64,000 nucleotides of DNA from Sinosporangium album (lineage in GTDB: Bacteria > Actinomycetota > Actinomycetes > Streptosporangiales > Streptosporangiaceae), in the NCBI RefSeq assembly GCF_900100605.1, contig NZ_FNCN01000002.1:322091-386090 (forward strand), read 5' to 3'. Both the position numbers and the translations under genes were made by a program. Positions 50,341 to 61,490 of the stretch are shown in pieces. Positions within the stretch are counted from its first letter, which is position 1, and each line of letters begins with the position of its first letter. A model generated the notes under the pieces. That model searched no databases. It was not told the origin of the DNA and saw nothing but the letters and a program-made list of their open reading frames with translations.

Positions 50341-50730
50341 TCAGTTCCAGGAACCGCCCCCCGAAAGCAGCGACACCACCGACGCCTTCGACACCTCCAC
50401 ACACGTCTCGTGGTCTGGGATGTCCATCTGCGCCAGTGCCTCAGCGTCCGTCACCCTGGCCCCCTGCACAATGAAGTTCCCGTTGGGCTTCACGTGCACG
50501 ATCGGATGCGTGAACCTCGTGATCGTGCCGAGCAGGCCGTCCTTGGCCAGGTGCGTCATCAACTTGGGTGTGATCTCCACCAGCGTCTCGTCGTCCGGCA
50601 CCTCGATCAGCGCGAGGATCTCCAGATCCGCCACCATCCACCCCTGGATGACATAGGAATCCCGGTCCGTCGCATACAGCGTCGGCGATTCGCCCCCGGT
50701 CGACTCCTTGCCCAGGAACACCGGTTTCAC
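50341..50730 (-). CDS. Small protein with duplicated 'nutrient-tag' like domain
   Basis: A 129-residue protein of two homologous halves, SPTLYATDRDSYVIQGWMVA plus DLEILALIEVPDDETLVEIT, and NGNFIVQGARVTDAEALAQM plus DIPDHETCVEVS. The same motif (F/Y-x-x-QG-x-x-V-x-D-x-E-x-L) appears in the small gene at 62549-62767. It resembles short actinobacterial proteins often beside XRE regulators; no function is established that I know. The stop faces the QOR gene, 6 bp away. Confidence 0.65.
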   Translation of the reverse strand: MKPVFLGKESTGGESPTLYATDRDSYVIQGWMVADLEILALIEVPDDETLVEITPKLMTHLAKDGLLGTITRFTHPIVHVKPNGNFIVQGARVTDAEALAQMDIPDHETCVEVSKASVVSLLSGGGSWN

Positions 50731-51355
50731 CGATCACCCTCCCATGCCTTCGCGCCGAACCCACGACGGCCCCGGCTCCATTCTCTGACACCGTGCGTCA
50801 GGACGCGGTCACGGTCAAGGGCCTTCGGCCCTTCCTGTCCCGGTCGTTCGTACGGCACGGCCTCGGCGGACAAAACCCATGCATAAAGCCTGACATCCGT
50901 CCCGGCTTGCCCACCTGAAACATCCCACTAAACCATGACGTAAACCTTCTTGACAGAAGCTTGACAGTCATTTGGGCTAAGAAGGACATCGCGCGGTGGC
51001 TGGGGAGATGGATGACAGCGCCGCTCTCGGCTTGGGCCGGGGTGGAGATGCCCTGGATACGGGCGGGGGCGGGGGACAGGTTCGGGCGCGCGGTCGCGGG
51101 GGCGAGCGGGGGGTGCGGCCGGACCGGCCGGGGAACACGCTTCCGCGAGCGGGGGGAGCGATGGGGGGACAGGGGGTACGGCACGGCCGGCGCGGCCGGG
51201 GACGGGAACCCTGCCCGATCGGCGGTCGGACGGCAGCGCGTCCGACCGTCGATCCGTCGGCGTCCGGTCAGTCCGGGTCGGGAGTCGGCACAAGTCCTCG
51301 GCTCCTCAGCTCCTCACTTTCCGAGCTCCCGAGCTCCCGAGCTCCCAAGCCCAGG
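50731..51355. other. Gap with low-complexity DNA, no clear gene
   Basis: 625 bp. The open frames present are shadows without family similarity or ribosome sites. It contains a GC-rich low-complexity stretch and three tandem CGAGCTCC units around 51324-51347, just beyond the end of the lipoprotein gene. Confidence 0.6.
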
Positions 51356-52267
51356 TCAGGAGGGACGCTTGGCCGTGATGCCGCTGCCCGTGGCGATCGT
51401 CCTCGCGACCGTCCCGGCACCGGCGCAGTCCTCGCCGTACTTCACCGCGTTGAAGGTGATCTTCGCCGCGGTGAGGCTCTGCCCCGGCGCGGGGCTCTGC
51501 GAGCAGACCTGCCAGCCGGTGTCCCGGAACGGGATGCGGTTGGCCCCGGAAGCGTCCTTGATCTCCATGTCGGTGCCGCGCGGCAGGGCGGCCCTGGCCA
51601 CGCGCACGCTCCTGCCGATGACGTTGGGCATGACGCCGGGCTGGGTGACGATGGGCGGGGTGTCGCCGCCGATGGGGCAGACTTCCCGGGTCTTGACGAC
51701 GGCGAGGTCGATCACGGCCTCGCGCGAGACACGGCCCGGCGTGGGGTTCTGGGCGCATACACGCCAGTTGCGCTCGTTGAACACGAGACGCCCTCGACCA
51801 CTGGCGTCGTGGGTCTTGATCCGCGTGTATCCCGCACGGCGGAGCCCGGACCTGGCGTTGCCCAGCTCCATGCCCACCTGAGCGGGAAGGTCGCGAATGA
51901 CGGACCTCCTGCTCGACTTGGCGGCCTTGCCCGCCGTACCGACCTTGCCAGGGGCGGCCGTCCCCTGCTGGGCCCCGCCCGCCGCCGCACCCGACGCCGC
52001 CGCACCCGACGCGCCCCCCGCCGCACCAGGCGCCGAGCCCGAGGCGCCCGAGCCGCCCGAGGCCCCGCCCGAGACGGCGGAGGCGGGCACGGGGCCGCCG
52101 GTCGCGGGCGCGGCGGTCGTGTCCCGAGCCGGCTTGATCGGGGCGGGGGCGATCGGCGCGGGCGTGGAGGCGGCGGCACCGGCGACCGGCCCGGTGGCGG
52201 CCAGGCCGAACGCGGTGCAGCCGCTGAGCAGGACGAGTCCGGCGACGTTGGTGAAGGTCGTTCTCAT
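51356..52267 (-). CDS. PASTA-domain lipoprotein
   Basis: A 303-residue secreted protein. The signal peptide ends in a lipobox (LVLLSGC, Cys17), so it is probably membrane-anchored. An Ala/Gly/Pro/Ser-rich linker covers residues about 20-110, followed by two PASTA repeats (QVGMELGNARSGLRRAGYTR and VIGRSVRVARAALPRGTDME), each ending in a W-x-V-C-x-Q/S motif. PASTA domains bind muropeptides or beta-lactams, so a cell-wall sensing role is likely. ATG 52267 is preferred over the upstream 52312. Confidence 0.8.
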   Translation of the reverse strand: MRTTFTNVAGLVLLSGCTAFGLAATGPVAGAAASTPAPIAPAPIKPARDTTAAPATGGPVPASAVSGGASGGSGASGSAPGAAGGASGAAASGAAAGGAQQGTAAPGKVGTAGKAAKSSRRSVIRDLPAQVGMELGNARSGLRRAGYTRIKTHDASGRGRLVFNERNWRVCAQNPTPGRVSREAVIDLAVVKTREVCPIGGDTPPIVTQPGVMPNVIGRSVRVARAALPRGTDMEIKDASGANRIPFRDTGWQVCSQSPAPGQSLTAAKITFNAVKYGEDCAGAGTVARTIATGSGITAKRPS

Positions 52268-52348
52268 GGGTCCCCCTCGTGCTTTGGATCTTGGCGGGGG
52301 GACGGCGATCACCCTACCCAGGCCACGCGTACGGCATGCGCATGACTT

Positions 52349-53404
52349 TCACCCTCTCCCCGAGCGCGCCCGGATCCCGGTAAGCCTGCGCAGAATGTCC
52401 CACCAGAACGACGCACCGAACAGCAGCGCCACAAAGGTGACGAGGAACCCCGGCCAGTGCCCCGGCGTCGTGAGCCGATCCCACCACGGCCCGACGTTCC
52501 ACGTGATGTGCGGGTCCCCGTCCTGCGGTACGGCGACGCCGGCGACGGCGTTGTCGAAGATCTTGACGAGGGCGGGGGAGCTGAGGGTCTCCGTCACACA
52601 GGTGTAGGGGTCGGCCGTGTCGGCGTTCGCCGTACACCTGTCCTTGAGCGCGTCGAGCCCTTGGTCGCCGCCTCCGGCGATGGCCGCGACGCCCTCCCTG
52701 AAGGCGTGGTCGCGCAGCATCGTCTTGCCGTACTCCAGGGAGTCCATGCTGAACAGCAGCGTGAGGATGAGGCCGAGCGCGGCGACGACCCAGCGCACAT
52801 AACGCCGGTAGAGGAGGGTGAGGCGGCCCATCTCGGCGTCGAACCACACCTCGACCTCCTGCCGGAAGCGGTTGGCGTCGGCCTGGACGCTTTCCCAGAT
52901 GCCCTGGAGATGGCCGTGCAGGGGGCTGCGGGCGAGTTTGAGCTTGTCCAGCAGCCCTTCGACGCCGTTCGGCTCGGCCGAGGCGAGTTCCATGACGGCC
53001 AGGGCGAACCGGGCGGGCGGCAGGGTGGCGATGCTGGTGCGGCTGCCCTTGGGATGGTCGATCTCGCGGACACGCTCGTAGAGGCGTTCGGTCAGTTCGT
53101 TCTCGGCGGATGCCTCCTGCTCGGGAAGGGGCGACATGACCGCCGGGGCGGGTAGGGAGTTGTGCTGGGGGCGCGGGTCGCGGAGGAACGGCAGGGAGGT
53201 GAAGACGTCCCTGATTCCGGAGGGGAGGAACGACCTGCCGCGCCGGTCGGGGCCGTCCATGGTGTCGCGGAGGTAGGCCCAGAGGAACTTGCTGCGGATG
53301 GACAGCAGCCTCACGATGCCTTCGTTGAGGCCGCTGACCAGCAAGGAGAGGAGAAGGAACGCGACAATAAGGCCGATGGCTAAATCAAGGTAAGTAGAGA
53401 GCAA
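52349..53404 (-). CDS. Membrane protein of unknown function
   Basis: A 351-residue protein with one N-terminal hydrophobic segment (LAIGLIVAFLLLSLLVSGL), a central helical region, a second segment near residue 215 (WVVAALGLILTLLFSM) and a C-terminal segment (GFLVTFVALLFGASFWWDIL). The soluble part after the second helix has two Cys (DRCTANAD, YTCVTE) that may form an external disulfide. I do not recognise the family. It is adjacent to the PASTA lipoprotein gene on the same strand (82 bp gap). Confidence 0.65.
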   Translation of the reverse strand: MLSTYLDLAIGLIVAFLLLSLLVSGLNEGIVRLLSIRSKFLWAYLRDTMDGPDRRGRSFLPSGIRDVFTSLPFLRDPRPQHNSLPAPAVMSPLPEQEASAENELTERLYERVREIDHPKGSRTSIATLPPARFALAVMELASAEPNGVEGLLDKLKLARSPLHGHLQGIWESVQADANRFRQEVEVWFDAEMGRLTLLYRRYVRWVVAALGLILTLLFSMDSLEYGKTMLRDHAFREGVAAIAGGGDQGLDALKDRCTANADTADPYTCVTETLSSPALVKIFDNAVAGVAVPQDGDPHITWNVGPWWDRLTTPGHWPGFLVTFVALLFGASFWWDILRRLTGIRARSGRG

Positions 53405-53481
53405 ATTCGATCACCCGCAACGTTGATACACCCACGTCACAGGCGACGCAACGGAGGGGTGGCCTCAGGAGCCCCGCGCGG

Positions 53482-56457
53482 TCAGTAGAAGACGCGCTCC
53501 ATGACCCGGCGGGCCCGCCTCGTGGCCCTGCGGTAGTCCTCCACGAAGTCCTCCGACCCGCCCGGCGGGTAGCCCAGCGCCCGTGCGATCAGCGCCCGGT
53601 CGCGCGCCGCCGTCGGGATGCTGTCGGCCGCCCGGCCCCGCACCAGCATGATGGCGTCCCGGATCCGCGAGGCGAACAGCCACGCCTCCGACAGCACGGC
53701 CACATCCGCCTCGTCGAGCAGCTCCGCGCCCGCCGCGGCGCGCAGCGCCTCCAGCGTGCGGGTCGTGCGCAGCTCCGGCACGGCCCCGGCATGGCGCAAC
53801 TGGACGAGCTGAGCCACCCACTCGACGTCCGACAGGCCGCCCCGGCCGAGCTTGGTGTGCAGGGCCGGGTCCGCGCCGCGCGGCAGCCGTTCGGCCTCCA
53901 TCCTCGCCTTGAGCGTGCGGATCTCACGCACCGCGTCGTCGCCGACACCGCCGGCCGGATAGCGCAGCGGGCCGATCAGCGTGGTGAACTCCGCGGCGAG
54001 CTCGGCGTCGCCCGCCGAGTAGCGGGCCCGCAGCAGCGCCTGCGACTCCCACGGCGACGACCAGCGCCGATAGTAGGCCGCGTAGGACGCCAGCGACCGC
54101 ACCAGCGGCCCCTGCCGCCCCTCCGGGCGCAGATCCGGGTCGATCAGCAGCGGCGGATCTGGCGCGGGGAGCGCGAGCAGGCGGCGTAGCTCGTTGGCCA
54201 TCGCGTGCGCGGCCTCCGACGCCTCACGCTCGGACGCGCCCTCGTGCGGCGCGTGGACGAACATCACGTCGGCATCGCTGCCGTAAGAGCACTCGAACCC
54301 GCCGAGGCGGCCCATCGCGATCACCGCGAACCTCGTCGGCGGCTCGCCCCGCCGCTCCATCGCCACCTTGGCGGTCGCCGCGTCGAGCGCCGCCTGGATC
54401 GTGACGTCGTTCAGCTCGGAGAGCGCCCGGCCCACCTGCTCGATGTCGACGCGGCCCACAAGGTCGGCGACAGCCGTACGGAACAACTCGCGGCGCCGCA
54501 GCGCCCGCACGCCGACCACGGCCGACTCGGCGTTGTCGCCGTGGCGCTGCACCCCCGCCTTGACCTCGGTGAGCAGCGTCTCCTTCGGGCGGACGGCGAG
54601 CTCGGAGCCGTCGCCGAGCATCATGACCGCCTCGGGGGCGTGCAGCAGCAGGCCCGTCGCGTAGCGGCTCGTGCCGAGCAGGAGCGCCATGGCCTTGGCC
54701 GCGGAGGTCTCGTCGCGCAGCAGCCGGAGATACCACGGAGTGGTGCCCAGCTTGTCGCTCACCTGGCGGAACCCCAGCAGCCCGGCGTCGGGGTCGGGCG
54801 CGTCGGCGAACCACCCCAGCATCACCGGCAGCAGTGTGCGCTGGATCGCCGCCCGCCGCGACACCCCGCTGGTGAGCGCGGCGATGTGCCGCAGCGCCCC
54901 CTCCGGATCGGTGTAGCCGAGCGCTTCGAGCCGCGCCTTGGCCGCCGCCTGCGACAGCCGTTCCTCCTGCTCGGGGAGGCGCGCCACAGCCTGCAGGAGC
55001 GGCCGGTAGAACAATTTCTCGTGGAGCCTGCGCGCCTCCATCGCGTGCCTGCGCCAGCGGCTTGTGAACTCGCCCACCGGGTCGACGCCGATGCCGAGCG
55101 CCCGCCCGATGCGCCGCAGGTCCGCCGGGTCCTCGGGCACCACATGCGTACGGCGCAGCCGATGCAACTGGACGAGATGCTCGACCGACCGCAGGAACGT
55201 GTACGCCTCCGCCAGCGCCTTGGCGTCGTCCCGGCCGACGTATCCTCCCCGCGACAGCGCGGCGAGCGCCGCCAGCGTGGCGCGGCGGCGCAGCAGCGGG
55301 TCGTGGCGGCCGTGCACGAGCTGCAGGAGTTGGACGGCGAACTCGATGTCGCGCAGCCCGCCCGGCCCCAGTTTGATCTGGCGTTCGGCCTCCTCGACGC
55401 GCACGTGCGCCTCGACGCGCCGCCGCATTGCCTGCACGTCCTCGACGAAGTTGTCCCTGGTCGCGGCCTGCCACACGAGCTCGTTGACCGATTCGGCGTA
55501 GCGTCCGCCGAGTTCGAGGTCGCCGGCCACGGGCCTCGCCTTGAGCAGCGCCTGGAACTCCCAGGTCTTGGCCCACCGCCGGTAGTAGGACATGTGGCTG
55601 GCCAGCGTGCGCACCAGCGGGCCGTTCTTGCCCTCGGGGCGCAGGTTCGCGTCGACCTCCCAGAGCGACCCCTCCGGCGTCGAGGCGGAGCACGCCTGCA
55701 TCATGCCCTGCGCCAGCCTGGTGGCGATCTGCAGCGCCGTGGTCTCGTCGACGTCCCCGCGCGGCTCGGCCACGAAGACGGCGTCCACGTCGCTGACGTA
55801 GTTGAGCTCCCGCGCCCCGCACTTGCCCATGCCGATCACGGCCAGGCTCACGCTCGCGAACTCGGGCACCTCCGCGCGGGCCAGGGCGAGCCCGGCCGAA
55901 AGCGCCGCCGCCGCGAGGTCGGACAGCTCGGCCGTCACCTCGTTCAGCGGCGCCTCCCCCGCCAGGTCGCGGGCGGCGAGATGGAGCAGCCTGTCGCGGT
56001 AGGCGACCCGCAGCGCGGCGAGCGCCGCCGCCTTGGGGATCGTCGCCACGGGCTCGGCGTCGGCGGGGGAGGCCCCGACCGCCGTGAGCAGGTCGGCTCT
56101 CAGCCCGGCGGTGGAGGGACGCTCCACCGGGTCGCGCAGGACCCTCCAGTGGCCGGGGTGGCGCACCACGTGCTCGGCGAGCGCCGCGCTCACCCCGAAC
56201 ACCTCCAGCAGCCGGGCACGGGCCTGCGGGGCGGTCCGCAGCGCGGCGAGCACGCCGGGGTCGCGGTCGGCCAGGCGGACGAGCGACGAAAGCGCGAGAT
56301 CCGGCTCGGCCGCGGACACGAGCGCGTCGAGCAGCCCGGGATCGTCGCCCGCCTCGGGGCCGAGCTCTGCCAGCATGCGCTCGGCGCGGGCACCGTCGGC
56401 GAATCCCAGCCGGGCCAGTCGACCCGCGGTCGACTGCATCCGGGGCACGCCGCTCAC
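53482..56457 (-). CDS. glnE: Bifunctional glutamine synthetase adenylyltransferase/removase
   Basis: About 991 residues with two homologous nucleotidyltransferase domains. The N-terminal (de-adenylylating) domain has IGMGKCGARELNYVSDVDAV, and the C-terminal (adenylylating) domain has MGRLGGFECSYGSDADVMFV. Each is followed by a long helical GlnD-UR-type domain. It controls type I glutamine synthetase by AMP on a tyrosine. Start probably GTG 56457 (VSGVPRMQSTAGRLARLGF) behind GGGAGAGG; the ATG at 56484 lacks a site. Its closeness to glnA2 is usual in actinomycetes. Confidence 0.93.
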   Translation of the reverse strand: MSGVPRMQSTAGRLARLGFADGARAERMLAELGPEAGDDPGLLDALVSAAEPDLALSSLVRLADRDPGVLAALRTAPQARARLLEVFGVSAALAEHVVRHPGHWRVLRDPVERPSTAGLRADLLTAVGASPADAEPVATIPKAAALAALRVAYRDRLLHLAARDLAGEAPLNEVTAELSDLAAAALSAGLALARAEVPEFASVSLAVIGMGKCGARELNYVSDVDAVFVAEPRGDVDETTALQIATRLAQGMMQACSASTPEGSLWEVDANLRPEGKNGPLVRTLASHMSYYRRWAKTWEFQALLKARPVAGDLELGGRYAESVNELVWQAATRDNFVEDVQAMRRRVEAHVRVEEAERQIKLGPGGLRDIEFAVQLLQLVHGRHDPLLRRRATLAALAALSRGGYVGRDDAKALAEAYTFLRSVEHLVQLHRLRRTHVVPEDPADLRRIGRALGIGVDPVGEFTSRWRRHAMEARRLHEKLFYRPLLQAVARLPEQEERLSQAAAKARLEALGYTDPEGALRHIAALTSGVSRRAAIQRTLLPVMLGWFADAPDPDAGLLGFRQVSDKLGTTPWYLRLLRDETSAAKAMALLLGTSRYATGLLLHAPEAVMMLGDGSELAVRPKETLLTEVKAGVQRHGDNAESAVVGVRALRRRELFRTAVADLVGRVDIEQVGRALSELNDVTIQAALDAATAKVAMERRGEPPTRFAVIAMGRLGGFECSYGSDADVMFVHAPHEGASEREASEAAHAMANELRRLLALPAPDPPLLIDPDLRPEGRQGPLVRSLASYAAYYRRWSSPWESQALLRARYSAGDAELAAEFTTLIGPLRYPAGGVGDDAVREIRTLKARMEAERLPRGADPALHTKLGRGGLSDVEWVAQLVQLRHAGAVPELRTTRTLEALRAAAGAELLDEADVAVLSEAWLFASRIRDAIMLVRGRAADSIPTAARDRALIARALGYPPGGSEDFVEDYRRATRRARRVMERVFY

Positions 56458-56706
56458 CTCTCCCTCACCAGGGTGGCGTCTCATGGTCGGTCCGTCGACT
56501 CCTCATCCTGTCAGCTTGAGGACCCTCGTGACACACCACTCCATCGGGGCGTCGCCGACCAACGTTATCCCGGTGGGGCTGAGGGGATCACCGTGGGGTA
56601 GGGTCCACGCGCGGGGTGATGCGACCACTATGTGGATGGTTCATTGACCTCTGAGAGAAATGTCCACCACCATGGATGGACCGAGAACGATCAATCGGTA
56701 GGACAA

Positions 56707-57348
56707 GTGACCATTCCCGCCGAACAGCGAAGAATCGCCGCTGACGAGGTACGGCTCCCGCCCGGGCTCCTCCCCGACGGCAGATCAGGACGGATCCTCG
56801 TCGAAGCCCTCCGGCTCTTCGCGGAATACGGATTCCACGACACCTCCATCAGAGACCTCGCCAAAGCCAGCGGCATCCGCTCCGCCACGCTCTACACGCA
56901 CTACCCCTCCAAAGAGCACGTGCTCGCCGAACTCATACGCCTCGGCCACGAAGCACACCACACCGCACTCGCCGCCGCGCTCCCCGGCACCGCCCCGGGC
57001 TCGGCCGAACGGCTCGCCGCCCTCGTCAGGGCCCACGTCCTCGGCTGCGCGCGGTATCCGCTGCTCGCCTCGATCGCCAACAGCGAGCTGCACGCCCTCT
57101 CACCAGGGCTCGCCGCCCCCTCGCTGCTCCTGCGGGCCGACTCCCGGCAGATGATGCTCGACACGATCAACCTCGGCCTCGACGCCGGCGTCTTCGACGT
57201 CCCCGACCCCTTCCTCGCCCTCACCGCCATCGCCGGCATGGGCATCAGGGTCGCCAACTGGTACGGCTCCGCCACGCCGTACACCCCCGAGGACATCGCC
57301 GACTCCTACGCCGCCTTCGCCCTGCGCCTCGCCGGGGCGCGCGCCTAA
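56707..57348 (+). CDS. TetR-family regulator
   Basis: A 213-residue regulator with HTH FAEYGFHDTSIRDLAKASGI, then RSATLYTHYPSKEHVLAELI at residues about 35-75 and a helical effector domain. GTG 56707 (MTIPAEQRRIAADEV) follows AGGA closely; an upstream ATG at 56632 is possible but lies in the likely promoter. The gene is divergent from glnE and convergent with the methyltransferase gene, with ends touching at 57345-57348. Similar regulators control acyl-CoA metabolism, but no target is evident here. Confidence 0.85.
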   Translation: MTIPAEQRRIAADEVRLPPGLLPDGRSGRILVEALRLFAEYGFHDTSIRDLAKASGIRSATLYTHYPSKEHVLAELIRLGHEAHHTALAAALPGTAPGSAERLAALVRAHVLGCARYPLLASIANSELHALSPGLAAPSLLLRADSRQMMLDTINLGLDAGVFDVPDPFLALTAIAGMGIRVANWYGSATPYTPEDIADSYAAFALRLAGARA

Positions 57349-58508
57349 AGCGCGACCGGGCGGTCCGGCCGGTCCAGCCACACCGACTGGCCCCGGCCAT
57401 CGGCCGAGGCGCTGAGCCCGAACCGGGTCAGCTCCGGCCTGCCCCGGCCCGTCCACCAGGTGTAGGCCCGTTCCACCTCGTCCCACACCCGCCGGTCGCC
57501 CCACTGGACCACCCGCTGCTCGCAGCCGTCGCAGCCGCCGAGCGGGCAGAAGAACACCACAGCCCGCGAACCGCACCGCAGCGAGTGGAAGCACACCCGC
57601 AGCAGGCCGTCCGACCACTCCGACGCCGTGTGCACCGCCTCCGGCACCAGCGTCCCGACAACGAACGCGGCGGTGCCGTACCGGCCCCCCAGCAGATCGC
57701 CGTGGGGCACCCGCGTCGTCGACTCCGCCGCACCCGGCGGCGGGAGCGGCTCGCCGCCCGGCGGCGCCGCGCAGCGCTGCGACCGCGACACCATGAAGCC
57801 CACCGGGTGGAAGAACCTTCCCGTCGCCGTCCCCCCGTCGCCGACCCGCAGGAGCACCAGCCCGCCGCCGACCGTGAACCCCGTGCACCAGGGAAGCACG
57901 ATCAGCCCTCCCGGCCGCGTCTGCCGGATCCACGCGCCAGGCACCCGCAGTACGGCGAAGCCCGCCTGCACCCTGTCGTACGGTGCCCCCGCCGGCCACC
58001 CCGCGTCCCCGTCGCCCGTCACCACCGGCGGCTTCAGCCCCACCGCCCGCAGCCGCGCCCGCGCCGCCTCCGCCACCCCGGGATCGACCTCCACCGCGAC
58101 GACACCCTCGGCTCCCGCCCGCAGCGCCAGTAGCGCCGCCGTCCACCCCGTCCCCGCCCCGACGTCCAGCACCCGGTGCCCCGGCCGTACGTCCAACGCC
58201 GCCAGCATCCGCGCCACCAGCGACGGCCTCGACCCCGACGACGTCGGAAACCTCCCCGCCTCCCGCCCCCGGTGCCGCCCGTCGTCCCACTGCGTCACCA
58301 TCGCGGTGTCGGAGTCGGCCCACCTGCGCCACATCACCGGGTCCACCCCCCGGTCCACCACCGCCGAACGGGCGGGATAGCCGGTGAAAGGCCACATCCG
58401 GTCGGGCAGGAAAAGATGCCTGGGGAGCCTGCGGAAGATCGCCGCCCACTCGGCGTCCACCTCACCGGAGGCGGCCATCTGACGTAACCACGTCGGTGTC
58501 TCGGTCAT
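57345..58508 (-). CDS. PCMT-like protein methyltransferase
   Basis: A 387-residue protein with an N-terminal PCMT (protein-L-isoaspartate O-methyltransferase) fold: FRRLPRHLFLPD entry, SAM motif VLDVGAGTGWTAALLALRAG near residue 113, and VAVEVDPG. The usual S/T-rich substrate motif is present as RFPTSSGSRPSLVARMLAAL. A C-terminal extension of about 150 residues with several Cys (FFCPLGGCDGCEQ) is unusual for plain isoaspartate repair, and it may instead modify a peptide or metabolite. PCMT relatives can act in RiPP pathways, but no precursor lies nearby. Confidence 0.75.
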   Translation of the reverse strand: MTETPTWLRQMAASGEVDAEWAAIFRRLPRHLFLPDRMWPFTGYPARSAVVDRGVDPVMWRRWADSDTAMVTQWDDGRHRGREAGRFPTSSGSRPSLVARMLAALDVRPGHRVLDVGAGTGWTAALLALRAGAEGVVAVEVDPGVAEAARARLRAVGLKPPVVTGDGDAGWPAGAPYDRVQAGFAVLRVPGAWIRQTRPGGLIVLPWCTGFTVGGGLVLLRVGDGGTATGRFFHPVGFMVSRSQRCAAPPGGEPLPPPGAAESTTRVPHGDLLGGRYGTAAFVVGTLVPEAVHTASEWSDGLLRVCFHSLRCGSRAVVFFCPLGGCDGCEQRVVQWGDRRVWDEVERAYTWWTGRGRPELTRFGLSASADGRGQSVWLDRPDRPVAL

Positions 58509-58728
58509 CTGTCCTGTCCCGTTCCCGCTGCGCCAAGCCGTCTCGGCGTGTTCGATTCTGTCGGCATCATGCGGGACGAAGGGGGAGTTCGCAGCGCTTC
58601 ACCGGGAAGTCGTGGAGCGGGCCGACCCGCTGTGCATCGCCCGGTTCGACTTTCACCGGGCGATGCACTGTTCGCGGCACACTGCTTGCGGTGCCCCGAG
58701 GTCAGAGACCTCCTCAACGGGTGGATCT

Positions 58729-59894
<1,166 letters not shown>

Positions 59895-59898
<4 letters not shown>

Positions 59899-60857
59899 GA
59901 CCGGCCTCCCACCGGCTGCGCGGGGCGCTGCCTGGCCTGGCGCAGCGCGCGCACGCCCTCGGGGCTGCCGTCGGAGCGGAGCACCTCGCCGGTCTCCAGC
60001 ACCTGCTTGAGGCGGCGCAGGTCGTCGCGGACCTGCTGCTCGGGGTGCTCGCCCAGCATCCTGGCGATCGCCGTACCGAGAGTGCCGCCGGGGACGGCGT
60101 ACTTCATGGCGACAGTCACGACGGTGCCGCGACCGGCGGGCTCATCGGTGAAGATCACCGATCCCTTGGTGATCACCCGCGAGCCCCGCACGGAGTGCCA
60201 GGCGATCAGCTCGTTGGGCCGTTCGTCGATGACCTCGGCCGTCCATTCGATCTCGGTGAAGGGGGCCTTCGCCTTCCAGCGCGAGTGGTACTCGTCGATC
60301 GCCCGCACCGACTCCACATGGATCATGAAGTTGGGCAGGTTCTCGACGTCGCGCCAGTACCGGTAGACCTCTTCGCGGGGCCGGTTGATCGTGACCGAGG
60401 CGTGGAGCGACATCAGGCTGCGGTGGCGTGTGGCACGCAGCGCCGTGACCAGGTCGACGGCGGTGATGCCCGCCACCACGGCCGTCGCCGCCGCGGTGGT
60501 CAGGTCTCCGTTGCGTGTGGGGATCTCTCTGCGTAGTCGCCCCAGCATGGGTGTCCGGTCCAGCATGCGCGTTCGGCGCCGCTTGCGTGTTCGGCCGGTC
60601 ATCGCCCTGCTCAACAGCACCAGGTCCACCGCGTCGCCGGCGACCCGGCTCCACGCCCAGCGCGTGGGGGTCGCCCCGTTCAGAAGCGTGGCCGCGTGCA
60701 TCAGCTCGCGTGCGCCCATCGCCGCCGATATGGCGCGAGCCCCGTTGGCCCCCCGGAGCCTGGCCATGGCCCGCGGCGCGACGAGCTGCGCCGCTCCCAG
60801 TGTCAGGCCGGCCCAGCCCAGAGCACGTTCCACCTTGTCAGCTTTTTTCCTCATCAT
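59895..60857 (-). CDS. SRPBCC/polyketide-cyclase-fold protein with membrane-type N-terminus
   Basis: A 320-residue protein. The N-terminal half has hydrophobic segments ([39 protein letters not shown]), suggesting membrane association. The C-terminal half is a START/SRPBCC domain ([47 protein letters not shown]) that binds lipid-like or aromatic ligands. Coupled to the dehydrogenase gene by ATGA; together they may handle a hydrophobic metabolite (inference). Confidence 0.8.
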
Positions 60858-61073
60858 TCCTCGCTTTTGCTTTAATCCCCGTACGGCGGCCGCCGCTTAC
60901 AGCCATGGTCCGCAAACAATGGTCCGCAAACAATGCGATTCCCCTCATGGCCGAAATACCCCGCGAGCCGGGCAATACCCTTTTAGCCCGCGACAACACC
61001 ATTTCCACGTCCGGTGCCCGGAGAACGGCACCCCGGCCCCGCCGTACCAGGCAGCACCCGGCGGCGCGGTTCC

Positions 61074-61133
61074 GGACGGCGCGGCCCTGAACGGCGCGGC
61101 CCTGAACGGCGCGGCCCTGAACGGCGTGGCCCC
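61074..61133 (+). repeat. 4 x 15-bp tandem repeat
   Basis: Four near-identical 15-bp units (GAACGGCGCGGCCCT; first has G-G, last has T-C changes) in the non-coding gap 60858-61238, just downstream of the chaplin-like gene. Otherwise that gap shows no gene. Confidence 0.85.
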
Positions 61134-61144
61134 GGAAATACGAA

Positions 61145-61168
61145 GGCGCCCCGCCTGAGCGGGGCGCC
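61145..61168. terminator. Hairpin downstream of the chaplin-like gene
   Basis: Perfect 10-bp arms GGCGCCCCGC and GCGGGGCGCC with a 4-nt loop (CTGA), 70 bp beyond the end of the minus-strand gene at 61239. A strong intrinsic terminator candidate. Confidence 0.75.
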
Positions 61169-61238
61169 TGGACGAGCTGACGGTCGGGCCCGGCTATGAA
61201 AGGTCATCCTTCACGCGGAGCCTGGGACCGCGGCCGTT

Positions 61239-61490
61239 CTACTGGGCAGCGGTGGAGATGCATCTACCGCTGCCGGCTCCCAGGCCGAGTACGCCGACGG
61301 AGGTGCCGCACACGGGTGCTGACGCGTTGACGGGTACGTTGGCGCTGACCGGCACGGTGACGTGGGTGCGGTGGAGGAGGGCGTTGCTGATGTCCGTGGG
61401 CCCGTGTCCCGCCAGCGCGGGGGCGGCGAAGGCGGCGAGGGCCGCGCCGGTGGTGAGGGCGAGGGCGGCGATTCTGGTTGAGCGTCGCAT
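61239..61490 (-). CDS. Chaplin-like secreted small protein
   Basis: An 83-residue protein with a clear signal peptide (STRIAALALTTGAALAAFAA then PALA, cut before GHG). The mature part is VTVPVSANVPVNASAPVCGT, then SVGVLGLGAGSGRCISTAAQ, resembling the chaplin (DUF320) core with two Cys spaced about 18 residues apart, though shorter. Chaplins coat aerial hyphae and spores. It carries its own AT-rich promoter region upstream. Similarity is moderate. Confidence 0.7.
   Translation of the reverse strand: MRRSTRIAALALTTGAALAAFAAPALAGHGPTDISNALLHRTHVTVPVSANVPVNASAPVCGTSVGVLGLGAGSGRCISTAAQ

Noticed and set aside
54205-56601. 798-residue plus-strand open frame
   Set aside because: Antisense of glnE; composition is Arg/His-rich and no motif is present.
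61074-61133. CRISPR-like array
   Set aside because: The 15-bp units are directly adjacent without spacers; it is a simple tandem repeat.
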